Assembly: GCF_015207505.1 (NCBI RefSeq)
Contig: NZ_JADEWT010000007.1
Span: 36,544-100,543 of the forward strand
DNA length: 64,000 nt
Reading direction: 5' to 3'
Source of the DNA: Tychonema sp. LEGE 06208
GTDB lineage: Bacteria > Cyanobacteriota > Cyanobacteriia > Cyanobacteriales > Microcoleaceae
In this document: piece after piece, positions 8,278 through 16,086 of the stretch
Position numbering within the stretch: position 1 is the stretch's first letter
Layout: every line of letters starts with the position of its first letter
Notes under the pieces: model-generated
The model's input: only the letters and a program-made list of their open reading frames with translations
Databases searched by the model: none
Told to the model about the DNA's origin: nothing
Made by a program: the position numbers and the translations under genes

Positions 8278-9690
8278 ATGACCAAATCTAAATTTTCCAC
8301 GCGCAACTCGACGAAAGTGGCCAACCCTTGTCAGCAAGGTCAACTGGTTGAGATAGAAATTACCGACTTGACAGACACCGGCGACGGCGTTGGCCGCTTT
8401 GGCGAACTCGTGGTGTTTGTGCCCGATACCGTGACGGGCGATCGCATCCTAGCGCGCCTCGTGCAAGTCAAATCCACCTATGCTACAGGTAAGCTGGACA
8501 CACTTCTGGAAGCATCCGAACACCGCATCCGAGCCAACTGCATTGTCGCAGATAAGTGCGGCGGCTGTCAGTGGCAGCACGTAGACTATGAATACCAGCT
8601 TGCAGCCAAGCAGAATCAAATTATTCAAGCCTTAGAACGGATTGGCGGATTTAGCAATCTGCAAGTCGATGAAATATTAACGGGAAAAATCGAAGGATTT
8701 CCCCAATTTTTGGGATACCGCAACAAAGCAACTTATCCGGTAGCAATTTCTGCCACAGGTCAAGTGCAAGCAGGTTACTATCAAAAAAGCACGCACAAAT
8801 TAGTCAATCTCAATCAGTGTCCGGTGCAAGACCCGCGCCTCAATCCGTTATTAAAAGAAGTCAAAGAAGACATACACTGGAGAGATTGGCCGGTCTACGA
8901 CGAAAAGAAACATACAGGAGAATTGCGTCATTTGTCTCTGCGAATCGGACGGCGCACCGGGGAAATGCTGCTAACTTTAATAGTTCGCACGGGAGACTTG
9001 CCGGGAATTGAAGCACAAGCGGCTGAGTGGCTGAAACACTATCCTCAACTTGTAGGTGTTTGTTTGAATGTGAATTCAGCTCAAACTAATGTAATTTTTG
9101 GTGCGGAAACTAGCTGCATTGCCGGTCAGTCCGATCTGCGAGAAAAATTTGCTGGCTTGAACTTTCAACTAAGGGCAGATACTTTTTTCCAGGTAAATAC
9201 TGAGGCGGCCGAAGGACTGTTGCAGGTGATTGTCGGGGAATTAAATTTGCAGGGAAATGAGGTTTTGGTTGACGCTTACTGCGGCATTGGGACTTTTACT
9301 TTACCGCTGGCCAAACAAGTCAAAATAGCGATCGGTTTAGAAGTGCAACCTGCGGCGATCGAGCAAGCTAAGCTAAATGCTGAATTAAATGATGTGAAAA
9401 ATGTCGATTTTCAGGTGGGAACTGTAGAGAGTTTACTGCCTGCTTTGGGATTGATACCGGATATTGTGTTGTTAGATCCGCCGCGTAAAGGGTGCGATCG
9501 CGCGGTGTTGGAAACAATTAAGGAAATCAAGCCAAATCGGATTGTGTATGTTAGCTGCAAGCCTGCGACTTTGGCTCGCGACCTGAAGATTTTGTGCGAA
9601 AATGGGGATTATAAGTTAGCGCGGGTGCAGCCGGCGGATTTCTTTCCTCAGACTTCTCATGTGGAGTGTGCGGCGTTTTTGGTGAGGTGA
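8278..9690 (+). CDS. rlmD: 23S rRNA (uracil-5-)-methyltransferase, RlmD/RumA type
   Basis: Methylates C5 of a uridine in 23S rRNA with SAM; the exact target position is inferred from family. An N-terminal TRAM domain covers about residues 15-75 and is followed by an iron-sulphur cysteine set CIVADKCGGCQW (C-x5-C-x2-C). The SAM motif is VDAYCGIGTFTLPLA. The C-terminal motif LLDPPRKGCDRAV and the nucleophile motif IVYVSCKPATLARD carry the catalytic cysteine. The frame is open from a TTG at 8272; the ATG two codons later at 8278 is preferred. 470 residues is normal for the family. Confidence 0.9.
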   Translation: MTKSKFSTRNSTKVANPCQQGQLVEIEITDLTDTGDGVGRFGELVVFVPDTVTGDRILARLVQVKSTYATGKLDTLLEASEHRIRANCIVADKCGGCQWQHVDYEYQLAAKQNQIIQALERIGGFSNLQVDEILTGKIEGFPQFLGYRNKATYPVAISATGQVQAGYYQKSTHKLVNLNQCPVQDPRLNPLLKEVKEDIHWRDWPVYDEKKHTGELRHLSLRIGRRTGEMLLTLIVRTGDLPGIEAQAAEWLKHYPQLVGVCLNVNSAQTNVIFGAETSCIAGQSDLREKFAGLNFQLRADTFFQVNTEAAEGLLQVIVGELNLQGNEVLVDAYCGIGTFTLPLAKQVKIAIGLEVQPAAIEQAKLNAELNDVKNVDFQVGTVESLLPALGLIPDIVLLDPPRKGCDRAVLETIKEIKPNRIVYVSCKPATLARDLKILCENGDYKLARVQPADFFPQTSHVECAAFLVR

Positions 9691-9731
9691 ATGAAAGGGC
9701 GATCGGTTTTGGGAATGAAAGGGCGATCGCC

Positions 9732-10028
9732 CTAAGCTACCTTGGGGCAAATTTCGACTTTGACAGTCATGCCTACTTGGTTGAGCATTATAATCAGGGT
9801 GTCAACGGAGAACTGCCCAATTTTACCTTGAGTCAAAGCTTTGATTTCGTCGCTTGACTGTTTGAGATGTTGAGCCGTTTGGTCGATTGTCCAACCGCGA
9901 TGTTTAATCTGATTTTGCAGGGCTAGCATCAGTTGCGATCGGATTAGTAAGTTATCAGCTTCTTGGGCTGAAAATCCGAGGTCGAGAAAGATATTATCAG
10001 CCGCTTGGGTAATGGTATTTTTGCTCAT
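9732..10028 (-). CDS. HigA-type XRE antitoxin
   Basis: A 98-residue helix-turn-helix protein of the HigA/HTH_37 type. Helix 1 is SQLMLALQNQIKHRGWT, helix 2 is TIDQTAQHLKQ, and the recognition helix is SSDEIKALTQGKIGQFS. It probably binds the upstream toxin and represses the operon. Its ATG overlaps the toxin stop by four bases (ATGA, 10025-10028), so translation is coupled, with the toxin gene first as is usual for HigBA. Confidence 0.85.
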   Translation of the reverse strand: MSKNTITQAADNIFLDLGFSAQEADNLLIRSQLMLALQNQIKHRGWTIDQTAQHLKQSSDEIKALTQGKIGQFSVDTLIIMLNQVGMTVKVEICPKVA

Positions 10029-10375
10029 TGTTCAGACTCTCTTAAATTCAAACGATTTTGTAAAAGTTGTTGGTAGCGTTTCTGTCCAACTTCGAGATTT
10101 TTCTGGGCTGTCTTCTGGTTTTTTTTCTGGAACGCATGGAGAACGTAAATAGCTTCTTCAAATCTAGCAATATAGAATACCCGATAGGCATCTTCTGTCC
10201 GAATCCGAATTTCTTCAACGCCTTTGCCTACTATCGACATGGGTTTAAAATCTGATGGTGGTATGCCCTGCTGGATAGTCCAAAGTGCAAAACCAGCATC
10301 TTTTCGGGCTTCTTCAGGAAGAGATTGGATTTCTTCCCGGGCAGCACCAACCCACCGAATCGGTTTGATGGTCAT
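10025..10375 (-). CDS. HigB/Gp49-like (RelE superfamily) toxin
   Basis: A 116-residue putative ribosome-dependent mRNA interferase of the phage-derived Gp49-like family. The family pattern is clear: WVGAAREEIQSLPEEARKDA at the start, EIRIRTEDAYRVFYIARF in the central strands, and YVLHAFQKKNQKTAQKNLEVG near the end, with the basic C-terminal stretch that usually contacts RNA. The order toxin then antitoxin with ATGA overlap is typical. It is part of the accessory cluster leading to the Argonaute locus. Confidence 0.87.
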   Translation of the reverse strand: MTIKPIRWVGAAREEIQSLPEEARKDAGFALWTIQQGIPPSDFKPMSIVGKGVEEIRIRTEDAYRVFYIARFEEAIYVLHAFQKKNQKTAQKNLEVGQKRYQQLLQNRLNLRESEQ

Positions 10376-10455
10376 CGGGTTTGTTGAGAATCAAATACTG
10401 TAATAACTGTAACATAGGGGATGAAGATTAGGTATTTGTGGTTTGGGTTAGGGCC

Positions 10456-10497
10456 GATCGCCCTTCAGTTAGATTGGTTTGTTGAGGTGCGATCGCT
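10456..10497. repeat. Direct repeat flanking TA pair, left copy
   Basis: This 42-base block begins GATCGCCCTTCAGTTAGATT and ends GCGATCGCT. Its first 24 bases are identical to the copy at 11286-11326, and the remainder differs by a few changes. The two copies bracket the DUF433/DUF5615 gene pair. Confidence 0.85.
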
Positions 10498-10576
10498 TTG
10501 TTTAATTCTTGTGAATTTTGCTGACTGTTATAATACTATTTGTGCTAATGTCCTGTAGAGATAGATCCAAAAAGCA

Positions 10577-10891
10577 ATGACATCAGCTTTAATTTATCCT
10601 CATATCAAGAAAGTAGCGGGTCAACCCGCACGGTTGCACCGGATACCCCGCGTGCGGGTTGCTCAGATTGTCATGGATTATCTAGCTTACGGTTGGTCAG
10701 TGGAAGAGATGTGCCGCCAGCATCCTTATTTGATGCAGTCGGAGGCTCATGCAGCAATGGCTTATTACTTCGACTTTCAAGCTGAAATTGAGCAGGAGAT
10801 TCGGACGGAATGGGAGCAGGTACAACAGGAAAAATCTTTGCTTTCGCCTTCACCATTTTTCGTGAGAATGCGTGCTAAGGGGTTGTTGTAA
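10577..10891 (+). CDS. DUF433 antitoxin-like protein
   Basis: A 104-residue protein with the DUF433 helix-turn-helix pattern: RHRIPRVRVAQI-like N-terminus (here LHRIPRVRVAQIVMDYLAYG), WSVEEMCRQHPYLMQSEAHAA and an acidic helical tail (DFQAEIEQEIRTEWEQVQQE). DUF433 proteins typically pair with PIN-like DUF5615 proteins as type II toxin-antitoxin modules. The next gene's GTG follows the stop codon directly, which supports co-translation. It is flanked by direct repeats. Confidence 0.82.
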   Translation: MTSALIYPHIKKVAGQPARLHRIPRVRVAQIVMDYLAYGWSVEEMCRQHPYLMQSEAHAAMAYYFDFQAEIEQEIRTEWEQVQQEKSLLSPSPFFVRMRAKGLL

Positions 10892-11239
10892 GTGGCGATC
10901 GCTCTGTACATGGACGTTCACATTCCGCAAGCAATTACTGAACAGTTGCGCCGTCGTGGCGTGGATGTTTTGACTGCGATCGAAGATGGTGCGACAGAAT
11001 TGCCGGATGACGAACTTTTGGAACGTGCCACTCAGTTAGGGAGAGTATTGTTTACTCAAGATATCCTTTTTAAGGCAATGGCTCAAGATTGGCAGCATCA
11101 GGAAAAACAGTTTGCTGGTTTGATATTTGGACATCAGCTAGGCGGTACGATAGGACAATTTGTTAAGGATTTGGAACTGATTGCTTTAGCTTCGGAATCT
11201 GATGAATGGATGAATGCTGTTGAGTATATTCCTTTTTAG
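10892..11239 (+). CDS. DUF5615 PIN-like toxin
   Basis: A 115-residue protein of the DUF5615 (Mut7-C/PIN-like) type, a putative ribonuclease toxin. The acidic residues expected in the fold are visible: the N-terminal YMDVHIPQAITEQLRRRGVD, the central DDELLERATQLGR, and TQDILFKAMAQDW. The start is a GTG at 10892-10894 directly abutting the DUF433 stop TAA. Canonical members have a D at the position read here as YMDVH. Activity is inferred from family only. Confidence 0.82.
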   Translation: MAIALYMDVHIPQAITEQLRRRGVDVLTAIEDGATELPDDELLERATQLGRVLFTQDILFKAMAQDWQHQEKQFAGLIFGHQLGGTIGQFVKDLELIALASESDEWMNAVEYIPF

Positions 11240-11285
11240 TCAGTTGTACTCTCGATCTGGCGATCGGCTACAATCAAACAAGATT

Positions 11286-11326
11286 GATCGCCCTTCAGTT
11301 AGATTGGTTGGTTAGGGGCGATCGCT
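11286..11326. repeat. Direct repeat flanking TA pair, right copy
   Basis: A 41-base copy of the block at 10456-10497, lying between the DUF5615 gene and the end of the Argonaute gene, whose stop codon starts only two bases further on. Confidence 0.85.
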
Positions 11327-11327
11327 C

Positions 11328-13646
11328 TTACAGCCAAAATTGTTTATCCCCATCCAATTCGCCGGGAGAAATCCCTTGTAATCGACGATAAGCGATGCGG
11401 TCGGAGCCATAAAGCGGTATAGGCAAGCGAGGCTCTTTTAGCGCTCCATGATGCAGTAAGGTCAGCTTAAGTGTTGCTTCTATTAAATCTTCAACTGATA
11501 CTTGCTGTAGCTCATCTGGATCGGGAATCACCTTTAAACGCAAGGGATAAGGTAGACCCATTTTTTCCGACTTTACTTCAGTTGTTATTAAAATAACTTC
11601 CTTGGGCGACAAGCGCAGTGCTAACCCTTTGGTGGGGGCTTTTAAAGCTGGATCTTCAAAGTTGTAAAGTCTGGGAACTTTAGTCTTGATGCACTCCACT
11701 AAAATAAATTTAGAACCAATTGCTTTTGCCCGTTCCCGCAAATGTTCAACTTCGCTGCCACAAAAATGTCCGTCCCGGTAAATGAGTACAGTTTTTTCAC
11801 TTAAGTCAGCAGCAGGAAGAAACCTTTCTAAAGTACGCTTGTCAATTTCTTCACCCTCTGTCAGAGCATCTTCTAGGCGATAGCGAATGAAATCTCCTTG
11901 CTTACCATAGAGACGCACACTAGCACAGACGTTCAAACTTCCGTTGCCTTTCTTTTTGGGAGTTCGGGAAATATCAAAACCGATGAAATAATCAGCAATT
12001 TTCAATGATTCAGTTAGAATAAAAGGCAAGTTACCCAACTTTGCCAAAATCCCAGGTATTACTTGATTCAATATATTTCCATAATTTTTAGCATCTTGCA
12101 ATGTCTCCTCATAAATGACTTGGCTGGCAATTCCTCGCCGAAGTAAGCGAGAAGAAATAAAAGTATAAAAACTGCCGTCTTCGCTGCTGTCTGCATTGCG
12201 ATCCGTCTGCGGAAGAAACGTCAAAACAATATCAGCGGGAATTGATATTAGTTCATCAAGCGCTTTTTCCAAGCTAACTTTAGCCTCGGCATTACTCAAG
12301 CCATCTATGGAAACCCTTTTAACCCTACTATCGTCAATCTTATGAGTTTTTTTATCAATCAAACTTATGCTTTCAAACTTATACTTCTTAAGCCGTTGAT
12401 GAACTTCATCTAAAAAAGACGATTTCACCTTAAAATCACCAACTTTTAAAACAGAAATCCTAATAGCTCTTGAGAGAACACCGTACTCATCATGACGGCG
12501 ATAAACACTACCTTGAGAGAGTCCCTTCAAAACTTCCCCTCTTTTACCAATGAATTTATTACCAAATTCAAGAGGTGTTTCCTCAAGCTTGAACTGAGGT
12601 GCCACGAATAAAGACTGGTAATCACGGCTATTGATACACTTACCTGCTAACTTGAATCCATAGGCTACTAAAGCATTTTCTGCTTTTTGCTTATATGAAG
12701 CTAAATATTTTTGTCGCTCTTGATATGGTATTTTAGTTTCTTTGAGTAAGTCTCCATATTTTACATCAAATCGATCGGCTGTTTCCTCTGTGACACAGGG
12801 ACGCAGAGCTGCCATTGCATAATGAAACTCATTTGTATTCTTGCCAAACTGCACTGCAACAACAGGTTGTTCCATTGGTGCTTCTATAAGTTTTTGTTTG
12901 CTAATTGCACCAGTTGCTTTCTCGATCAGTTCTTTTCGGCGTTCTCCGTCTCCAATAGGGCCAACAATATTAGTAATTGTAGCGACACTATTTGTTTCAC
13001 AATCTCGCACTTTTAATCCAAGTAAAAGCTCTTTAGGTTTGTTTCTATAGGGATGATTTTCGTAAAATTCATCTAATGTGTTTTGATAAGAAAAGTAACT
13101 GTGCGGTGTGAAAACTAAAGCTGGATGCAGGATACCTTGCAGTTCAATAGTTTCAGCCCAGAAGTCTGCTTCGCGCTTGACTTCAACTTGATTTTCAGAC
13201 CAAACAGTATCAGTCGCAACCGATGAAAATTTGTCACTATTTTGCAAAATTCTCACAGCTAGTTGAGCAAAGATTAAAGCTGTTGCTTGTGGTTGGCGTA
13301 CCCATTGGAATGAGTAGGAGCGATCGCCAATATCTTCTTTTAACTCCTCTTGAAATTTTGTCATTGCATCTCGCCACTGTTCTTGGCTGGGCATCGGTGT
13401 ATTAGGTTTGCCCAAAACCCAAAAATAGTTGTCTTCCCAGATAACAACTAGCTGATTAGGAAATTCTTTATTAGTAAACTTCTGGCAAAAACGCCAGCTA
13501 AATCTGTTGCCAATTTTGCGATCAACTTCTGGAGTCAGCCGAAAACTCATTAAATTGGGCTGCGAGATACTTAGCGGGAAAATTTCACTCAAATGGATGG
13601 GTGACGGATTGGCTTTGGAAGAAGTTTGAAGAACAACAGCAGTCAT
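11328..13646 (-). CDS. Long prokaryotic Argonaute with intact PIWI catalytic site
   Basis: A nucleic-acid-guided nuclease of 772 residues, the size of long pAgos with N, PAZ, MID and PIWI domains. MID features are RRGIASQ (about 503-509) and [10 protein letters not shown] (about 533-542), where guide 5'-phosphate ligands sit in the family. The PIWI set is D558 in FIGFDISR, E592 by spacing (E599/E600 are alternatives in EGEEID), D625 in LIYRDGHF and D749 in [11 protein letters not shown], so a complete DEDD set is likely. The C-terminus ends KQFWL, hydrophobic as in active pAgos. The ATG at 13646 overlaps the upstream nuclease stop (ATGA) and has a TAGAGG ribosome site; an upstream in-frame start at 13682 is less likely. 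Guide and target type (DNA or RNA) cannot be read from sequence; characterised cyanobacterial relatives cut DNA. Confidence 0.95.
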   Translation of the reverse strand: MTAVVLQTSSKANPSPIHLSEIFPLSISQPNLMSFRLTPEVDRKIGNRFSWRFCQKFTNKEFPNQLVVIWEDNYFWVLGKPNTPMPSQEQWRDAMTKFQEELKEDIGDRSYSFQWVRQPQATALIFAQLAVRILQNSDKFSSVATDTVWSENQVEVKREADFWAETIELQGILHPALVFTPHSYFSYQNTLDEFYENHPYRNKPKELLLGLKVRDCETNSVATITNIVGPIGDGERRKELIEKATGAISKQKLIEAPMEQPVVAVQFGKNTNEFHYAMAALRPCVTEETADRFDVKYGDLLKETKIPYQERQKYLASYKQKAENALVAYGFKLAGKCINSRDYQSLFVAPQFKLEETPLEFGNKFIGKRGEVLKGLSQGSVYRRHDEYGVLSRAIRISVLKVGDFKVKSSFLDEVHQRLKKYKFESISLIDKKTHKIDDSRVKRVSIDGLSNAEAKVSLEKALDELISIPADIVLTFLPQTDRNADSSEDGSFYTFISSRLLRRGIASQVIYEETLQDAKNYGNILNQVIPGILAKLGNLPFILTESLKIADYFIGFDISRTPKKKGNGSLNVCASVRLYGKQGDFIRYRLEDALTEGEEIDKRTLERFLPAADLSEKTVLIYRDGHFCGSEVEHLRERAKAIGSKFILVECIKTKVPRLYNFEDPALKAPTKGLALRLSPKEVILITTEVKSEKMGLPYPLRLKVIPDPDELQQVSVEDLIEATLKLTLLHHGALKEPRLPIPLYGSDRIAYRRLQGISPGELDGDKQFWL

Positions 13647-14467
13647 GCGGTAACCTCTAATTTTACAGTAGAAAATTGACAAATTGAGTTAAAGGGACAG
13701 TAAAAGCAGTTTAAACCGGGATTGGGCGGAAAAATTATGTTGAACTCATCCGGATTATTTCGATAACGCTTCAAGTCTTTTTGATGCCGTTTAGCTATTG
13801 ATGCCATCTCTATCTGAAAGGCTTTTAGTGTATCGACAGTTGTCGTAATCGGTTCAGATTGTTTGCCAGTCTCCAAATTATAGAATGATGCAATAGCTGG
13901 TTTTTGCGGGTAGAGATAACTGGTAGCTAGCAGGTAAAGATATGCCTGTCTGTGGTCAAACTCTGATTTTCCTGTTTTGAAGTCTAAAATGTGAAGCGTT
14001 CCATCTGGTTCGGCAAAAATGCAGTCGATCGCTGCATAGAAGTTAAACTGATAATTCCCCTCCAGAATAAGAATTGGCGGGGGAAATCCCTCATCGCCTC
14101 GATTTAGCTTAATGATGTTTTTGCCTGAGAGAATCGGATGCTGATGGTAGTTTGTCAGGATGACCAAAACTCGCTCCTGAACTGTCGCTGACTCTTGGCT
14201 TAATTGCAGAATTTCTGCCAGTTGTTCTACACCATCTTTTCCGGAGAACTGTTGAGGGTTTTGATGAAATTCATAAACTCCTTTTTGTGCCAGGATTCCA
14301 ATTCGCTGAGGTGTGTTGTCAGTTGCCAAAAGTGGTGCAACTTGAGGTTCTCGCTTTCGGGCTTTAGCAAAACCCCGCTTCATGTCGCAGTGAAATTGTT
14401 CTTGCCCCACTGGCGGAGCAAACTGTGACCAGAGGTTATAGCTGGAAAATTGCCAAATTTTGTTCAT
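13643..14467 (-). CDS. Cas4-like PD-(D/E)XK nuclease, Argonaute-associated
   Basis: A 274-residue RecB/Cas4-type nuclease. Active-site residues are D148 (AAIDCIF), D162-F-K164 (ILDFKTGK) and Q174/Y178 (RQAYLYLL), the motif IV of the RecB family. A C-terminal cysteine group C254-x2-C257-x5-C263 ([13 protein letters not shown]), with C27 as the probable fourth ligand, suggests an iron-sulphur cluster as in Cas4 and AddB. There is no CRISPR or other cas gene nearby, and the gene is translationally coupled to the Argonaute. It may trim or supply guide or target DNA; that role is inference. A hairpin (14475-14493) covers its ribosome-binding site. Confidence 0.9.
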   Translation of the reverse strand: MNKIWQFSSYNLWSQFAPPVGQEQFHCDMKRGFAKARKREPQVAPLLATDNTPQRIGILAQKGVYEFHQNPQQFSGKDGVEQLAEILQLSQESATVQERVLVILTNYHQHPILSGKNIIKLNRGDEGFPPPILILEGNYQFNFYAAIDCIFAEPDGTLHILDFKTGKSEFDHRQAYLYLLATSYLYPQKPAIASFYNLETGKQSEPITTTVDTLKAFQIEMASIAKRHQKDLKRYRNNPDEFNIIFPPNPGLNCFYCPFNSICQFSTVKLEVTA

Positions 14468-14474
14468 AGGGTGA

Positions 14475-14493
14475 GCCCTCTAGAATAGAGGGC
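14475..14493 (-). promoter_or_regulatory. Hairpin covering ribosome site of the Cas4-like gene
   Basis: On the minus strand GCCCTCTA-TTC-TAGAGGGC forms an 8-bp stem with a 3-base loop. The second arm contains the AGAGGG Shine-Dalgarno-like stretch for the ATG at 14467. No U-run follows, so a translational gate is more likely than a terminator. Confidence 0.6.
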
Positions 14494-14503
14494 GATCATG
14501 GGT

Positions 14504-14725
14504 TCATTTCGTCAGGATTTCGTAAATTGCCTCTTTTGTTTTGGCTGACTTGGAAATCCCAGTCTCATTTGCCCGTTCAAGAACACGCAAGCTTTCCAGC
14601 ATTTGTGTCGCAGCTTTCCTCAGATGCGGATGCCGACTTGTCTTTTGAATTTCCTCAAGCAGAAGCGATAGGGGGCGGCCGATTGAGAAGCACAGTTGAT
14701 CGGGATTGGACATTTGTTTTTTCAT
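14504..14725 (-). CDS. Small helical protein, first gene of the Argonaute operon
   Basis: A 73-residue protein with no family I recognise. It is predicted largely helical: PLSLLLEEIQKTSRHPHLRK, then AATQMLESLRVLERANETG, then a short C-terminal helix KTKEAIYEILTK. It is polar and slightly basic without a membrane segment. It lies 36 bases upstream of the Cas4-like nuclease in the same orientation and is the first gene after the operator region, so it is probably part of the system. An in-frame ATG five codons in could also be used. It could be a nucleic-acid-binding or adaptor subunit, which is a guess. Confidence 0.6.
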   Translation of the reverse strand: MKKQMSNPDQLCFSIGRPLSLLLEEIQKTSRHPHLRKAATQMLESLRVLERANETGISKSAKTKEAIYEILTK

Positions 14726-14859
14726 AGTGTGGCAAAGAATGTGAAGGTTGACTATTCGATGACAAGAGCAAGACAGTACACCTGATAGCTAGCGGTCATA
14801 GCCTAAGCCACACAAAGTCTCTTAGAGACAATGAACTTGCTTTTGTACGCTATCAGTAG

Positions 14860-14888
14860 AGTATTTTAGGGTTGACGCTGGCCGTCAA
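14860..14888 (-). promoter_or_regulatory. Predicted promoter of the Argonaute operon
   Basis: On the minus strand TTGACG (14888-14883) and AATACT (14865-14860) are 17 bases apart. The -35 box lies inside the operator at 14871-14889. The leader of about 130 bases contains a small GTCTC-TTA-GAGAC hairpin (14817-14829). Confidence 0.5.
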
Positions 14889-14889
14889 C
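14871..14889. promoter_or_regulatory. Operator 1, GTTGACG-N5-CGTCAAC
   Basis: A perfect 7-bp inverted repeat with a 5-bp spacer (CTGGC). It covers the -35 box of the leftward promoter. The same architecture occurs at 14909-14927, with centres 38 bp apart. It is a likely site for the XRE protein encoded at 14963. Confidence 0.75.
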
Positions 14890-14901
14890 GCTTTTCAGTC
14901 T

Positions 14902-14934
14902 AGCAGGGGTTGCCGAGCTACGTCAACCCCTGCT
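14902..14934. promoter_or_regulatory. Operator 2, extended palindrome with the same core
   Basis: Fourteen-base arms, AGCAGGGGTTGCCG and CGTCAACCCCTGCT, with one mismatch and a 5-bp spacer (AGCTA). The core at 14909-14927 is GTTGCCG-N5-CGTCAAC, matching operator 1. It covers the -35 box and touches the -10 box of the rightward promoter. Confidence 0.78.
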
Positions 14935-14939
14935 ATGAT
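14910..14939 (+). promoter_or_regulatory. Predicted promoter of the XRE-ImmA operon
   Basis: TTGCCG (14910-14915), an 18-base spacer and TATGAT (14934-14939). The ATG of the XRE gene follows 23 bases later, after a TAGGGA ribosome-binding stretch. Confidence 0.55.
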
Positions 14940-14962
14940 GTTTTAGTAAGTAGGGAAAAAAC

Positions 14963-15331
14963 ATGAGTAAGACTTTTGGTCAGCTAATTCGTCAAGCTCG
15001 TCAGGGAAAAGGATTTAGTCAGCGCGACCTGGCGAAGCTAGTAAAAGTGGACTATACCTACCTGTCCAAACTAGAGAATGACCGCGCTGAGTATCCCCCT
15101 AAAGAGGAGGTCATTCAGTCGTTAGCACATCAATTAGAGTTAGAGCTCAAAGAGCTACGCGATTTAGCAGGTAGAATTACTCCAGAAGATGCCAAAGTTG
15201 TTCAGGATCTTGTCAAAAGGTATCCAAAACAAATTCCATTTTTGCTGCGTCAAATGCGAGATAATCCCGAACTAGCTAAAAAATTTATCCAGGAAGCTAA
15301 AGAAGCAGAAAGTGAGGAGAAACAAAGTTGA
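14963..15331 (+). CDS. XRE-family transcriptional repressor
   Basis: A 122-residue protein with a canonical N-terminal Cro/C1 helix-turn-helix (residues about 5-60): FGQLIRQARQGKGFSQRDLA, then VDYTYLSKLENDRAEYPP and VIQSLAHQLELELKEL. The C-terminal part is charged and helical (RYPKQIPFLLRQMRDNPELA), ending in an acidic tail that could be the protease-sensitive or dimerising part. It is coupled to the metallopeptidase gene by overlap (the TTG at 15328 overlaps the stop TGA at 15329). By analogy with ImmR-ImmA and DdrO-IrrE pairs, it likely represses its own operon and the divergent Argonaute operon until cleaved. Confidence 0.88.
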   Translation: MSKTFGQLIRQARQGKGFSQRDLAKLVKVDYTYLSKLENDRAEYPPKEEVIQSLAHQLELELKELRDLAGRITPEDAKVVQDLVKRYPKQIPFLLRQMRDNPELAKKFIQEAKEAESEEKQS

Positions 15332-16032
15332 GTGTAATCAAACCTTTTCAATTTTTATCTAAAACCCAAATTGAGGATATAGCTAATGACCTTCTTATGC
15401 GTATGCAGGGAACACCTAATTTTCCCAGATGGCCTGGTTTAGCTGATTATGCTGCTGGTTTTTTAGACCTCAGCATCGATCCGTGTTGTGATATACCTCC
15501 CTATAATGGCAAAGCAGTAGCAGCTAGAATTTATCCCCTGACACGTCTGATAGAAATTAGTAAATATCTCCATAAAAAAAAAGATAATGATATTGGATTT
15601 GAACAATCGACACTAGCTCACGAAATAGGACACTGGGTACTTCATGTCAATCAAGATGAAGCAGATGGTTTGGTACAACAACTAGAACTACCTCTATTTT
15701 GCGAGGCTACTGAAGACGTATTTCTGTGTAGAAATGTGAGCGAAATGCTTGTTGATAAGGTCAGTCCTAAAACTCAAGCTGATTGGATTGAATGGCAGGC
15801 TCAATATTTTGCTAGTTGTTTGTTAATGCCTCGATATATCTTGGAAGAGAAGCGAAGGGGACGTGATTTAACAAACTGGCGTCACCTCTACGCAATGGCT
15901 GAGGATCTTGGCGTAACAATATCAAATTTGACAAATCGCCTGCAAGACGTAGGGTGGATTTACATTCCCAAGGGTTCTAAACAAATCTATTTAGGTAATA
16001 CTATACCTAATGGGCAGCAAAGCTTGTTTTAG
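15328..16032 (+). CDS. ImmA/IrrE-type metallo-endopeptidase
   Basis: A 234-residue zinc peptidase (COG2856/DUF955 type). The zinc motif HEIGH is at residues 98-102, and the third ligand is E155 in the typical helix EWQAQYFASCLLMP. Family members cleave XRE repressors: ImmA cuts ImmR of integrative elements, and IrrE cuts DdrO after DNA damage. It starts with TTG at 15328, overlapping the repressor stop. The C-terminal 60 residues include a helix-turn-helix-like stretch (LYAMAEDLGVTISNLTNRLQ). Partner and trigger are inferred from context. Confidence 0.9.
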   Translation: MSVIKPFQFLSKTQIEDIANDLLMRMQGTPNFPRWPGLADYAAGFLDLSIDPCCDIPPYNGKAVAARIYPLTRLIEISKYLHKKKDNDIGFEQSTLAHEIGHWVLHVNQDEADGLVQQLELPLFCEATEDVFLCRNVSEMLVDKVSPKTQADWIEWQAQYFASCLLMPRYILEEKRRGRDLTNWRHLYAMAEDLGVTISNLTNRLQDVGWIYIPKGSKQIYLGNTIPNGQQSLF

Positions 16033-16086
16033 TGAAATGCGCTCGCCCCTCTCCCATCCCGAATCCTAAAGTGCGATCGCTCTTTT

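Noticed and set aside
13643..14467. CRISPR-associated Cas4 of a CRISPR-Cas locus
   Set aside because: No cas1, cas2, effector genes or repeat-spacer array nearby; the gene is coupled to an Argonaute instead.
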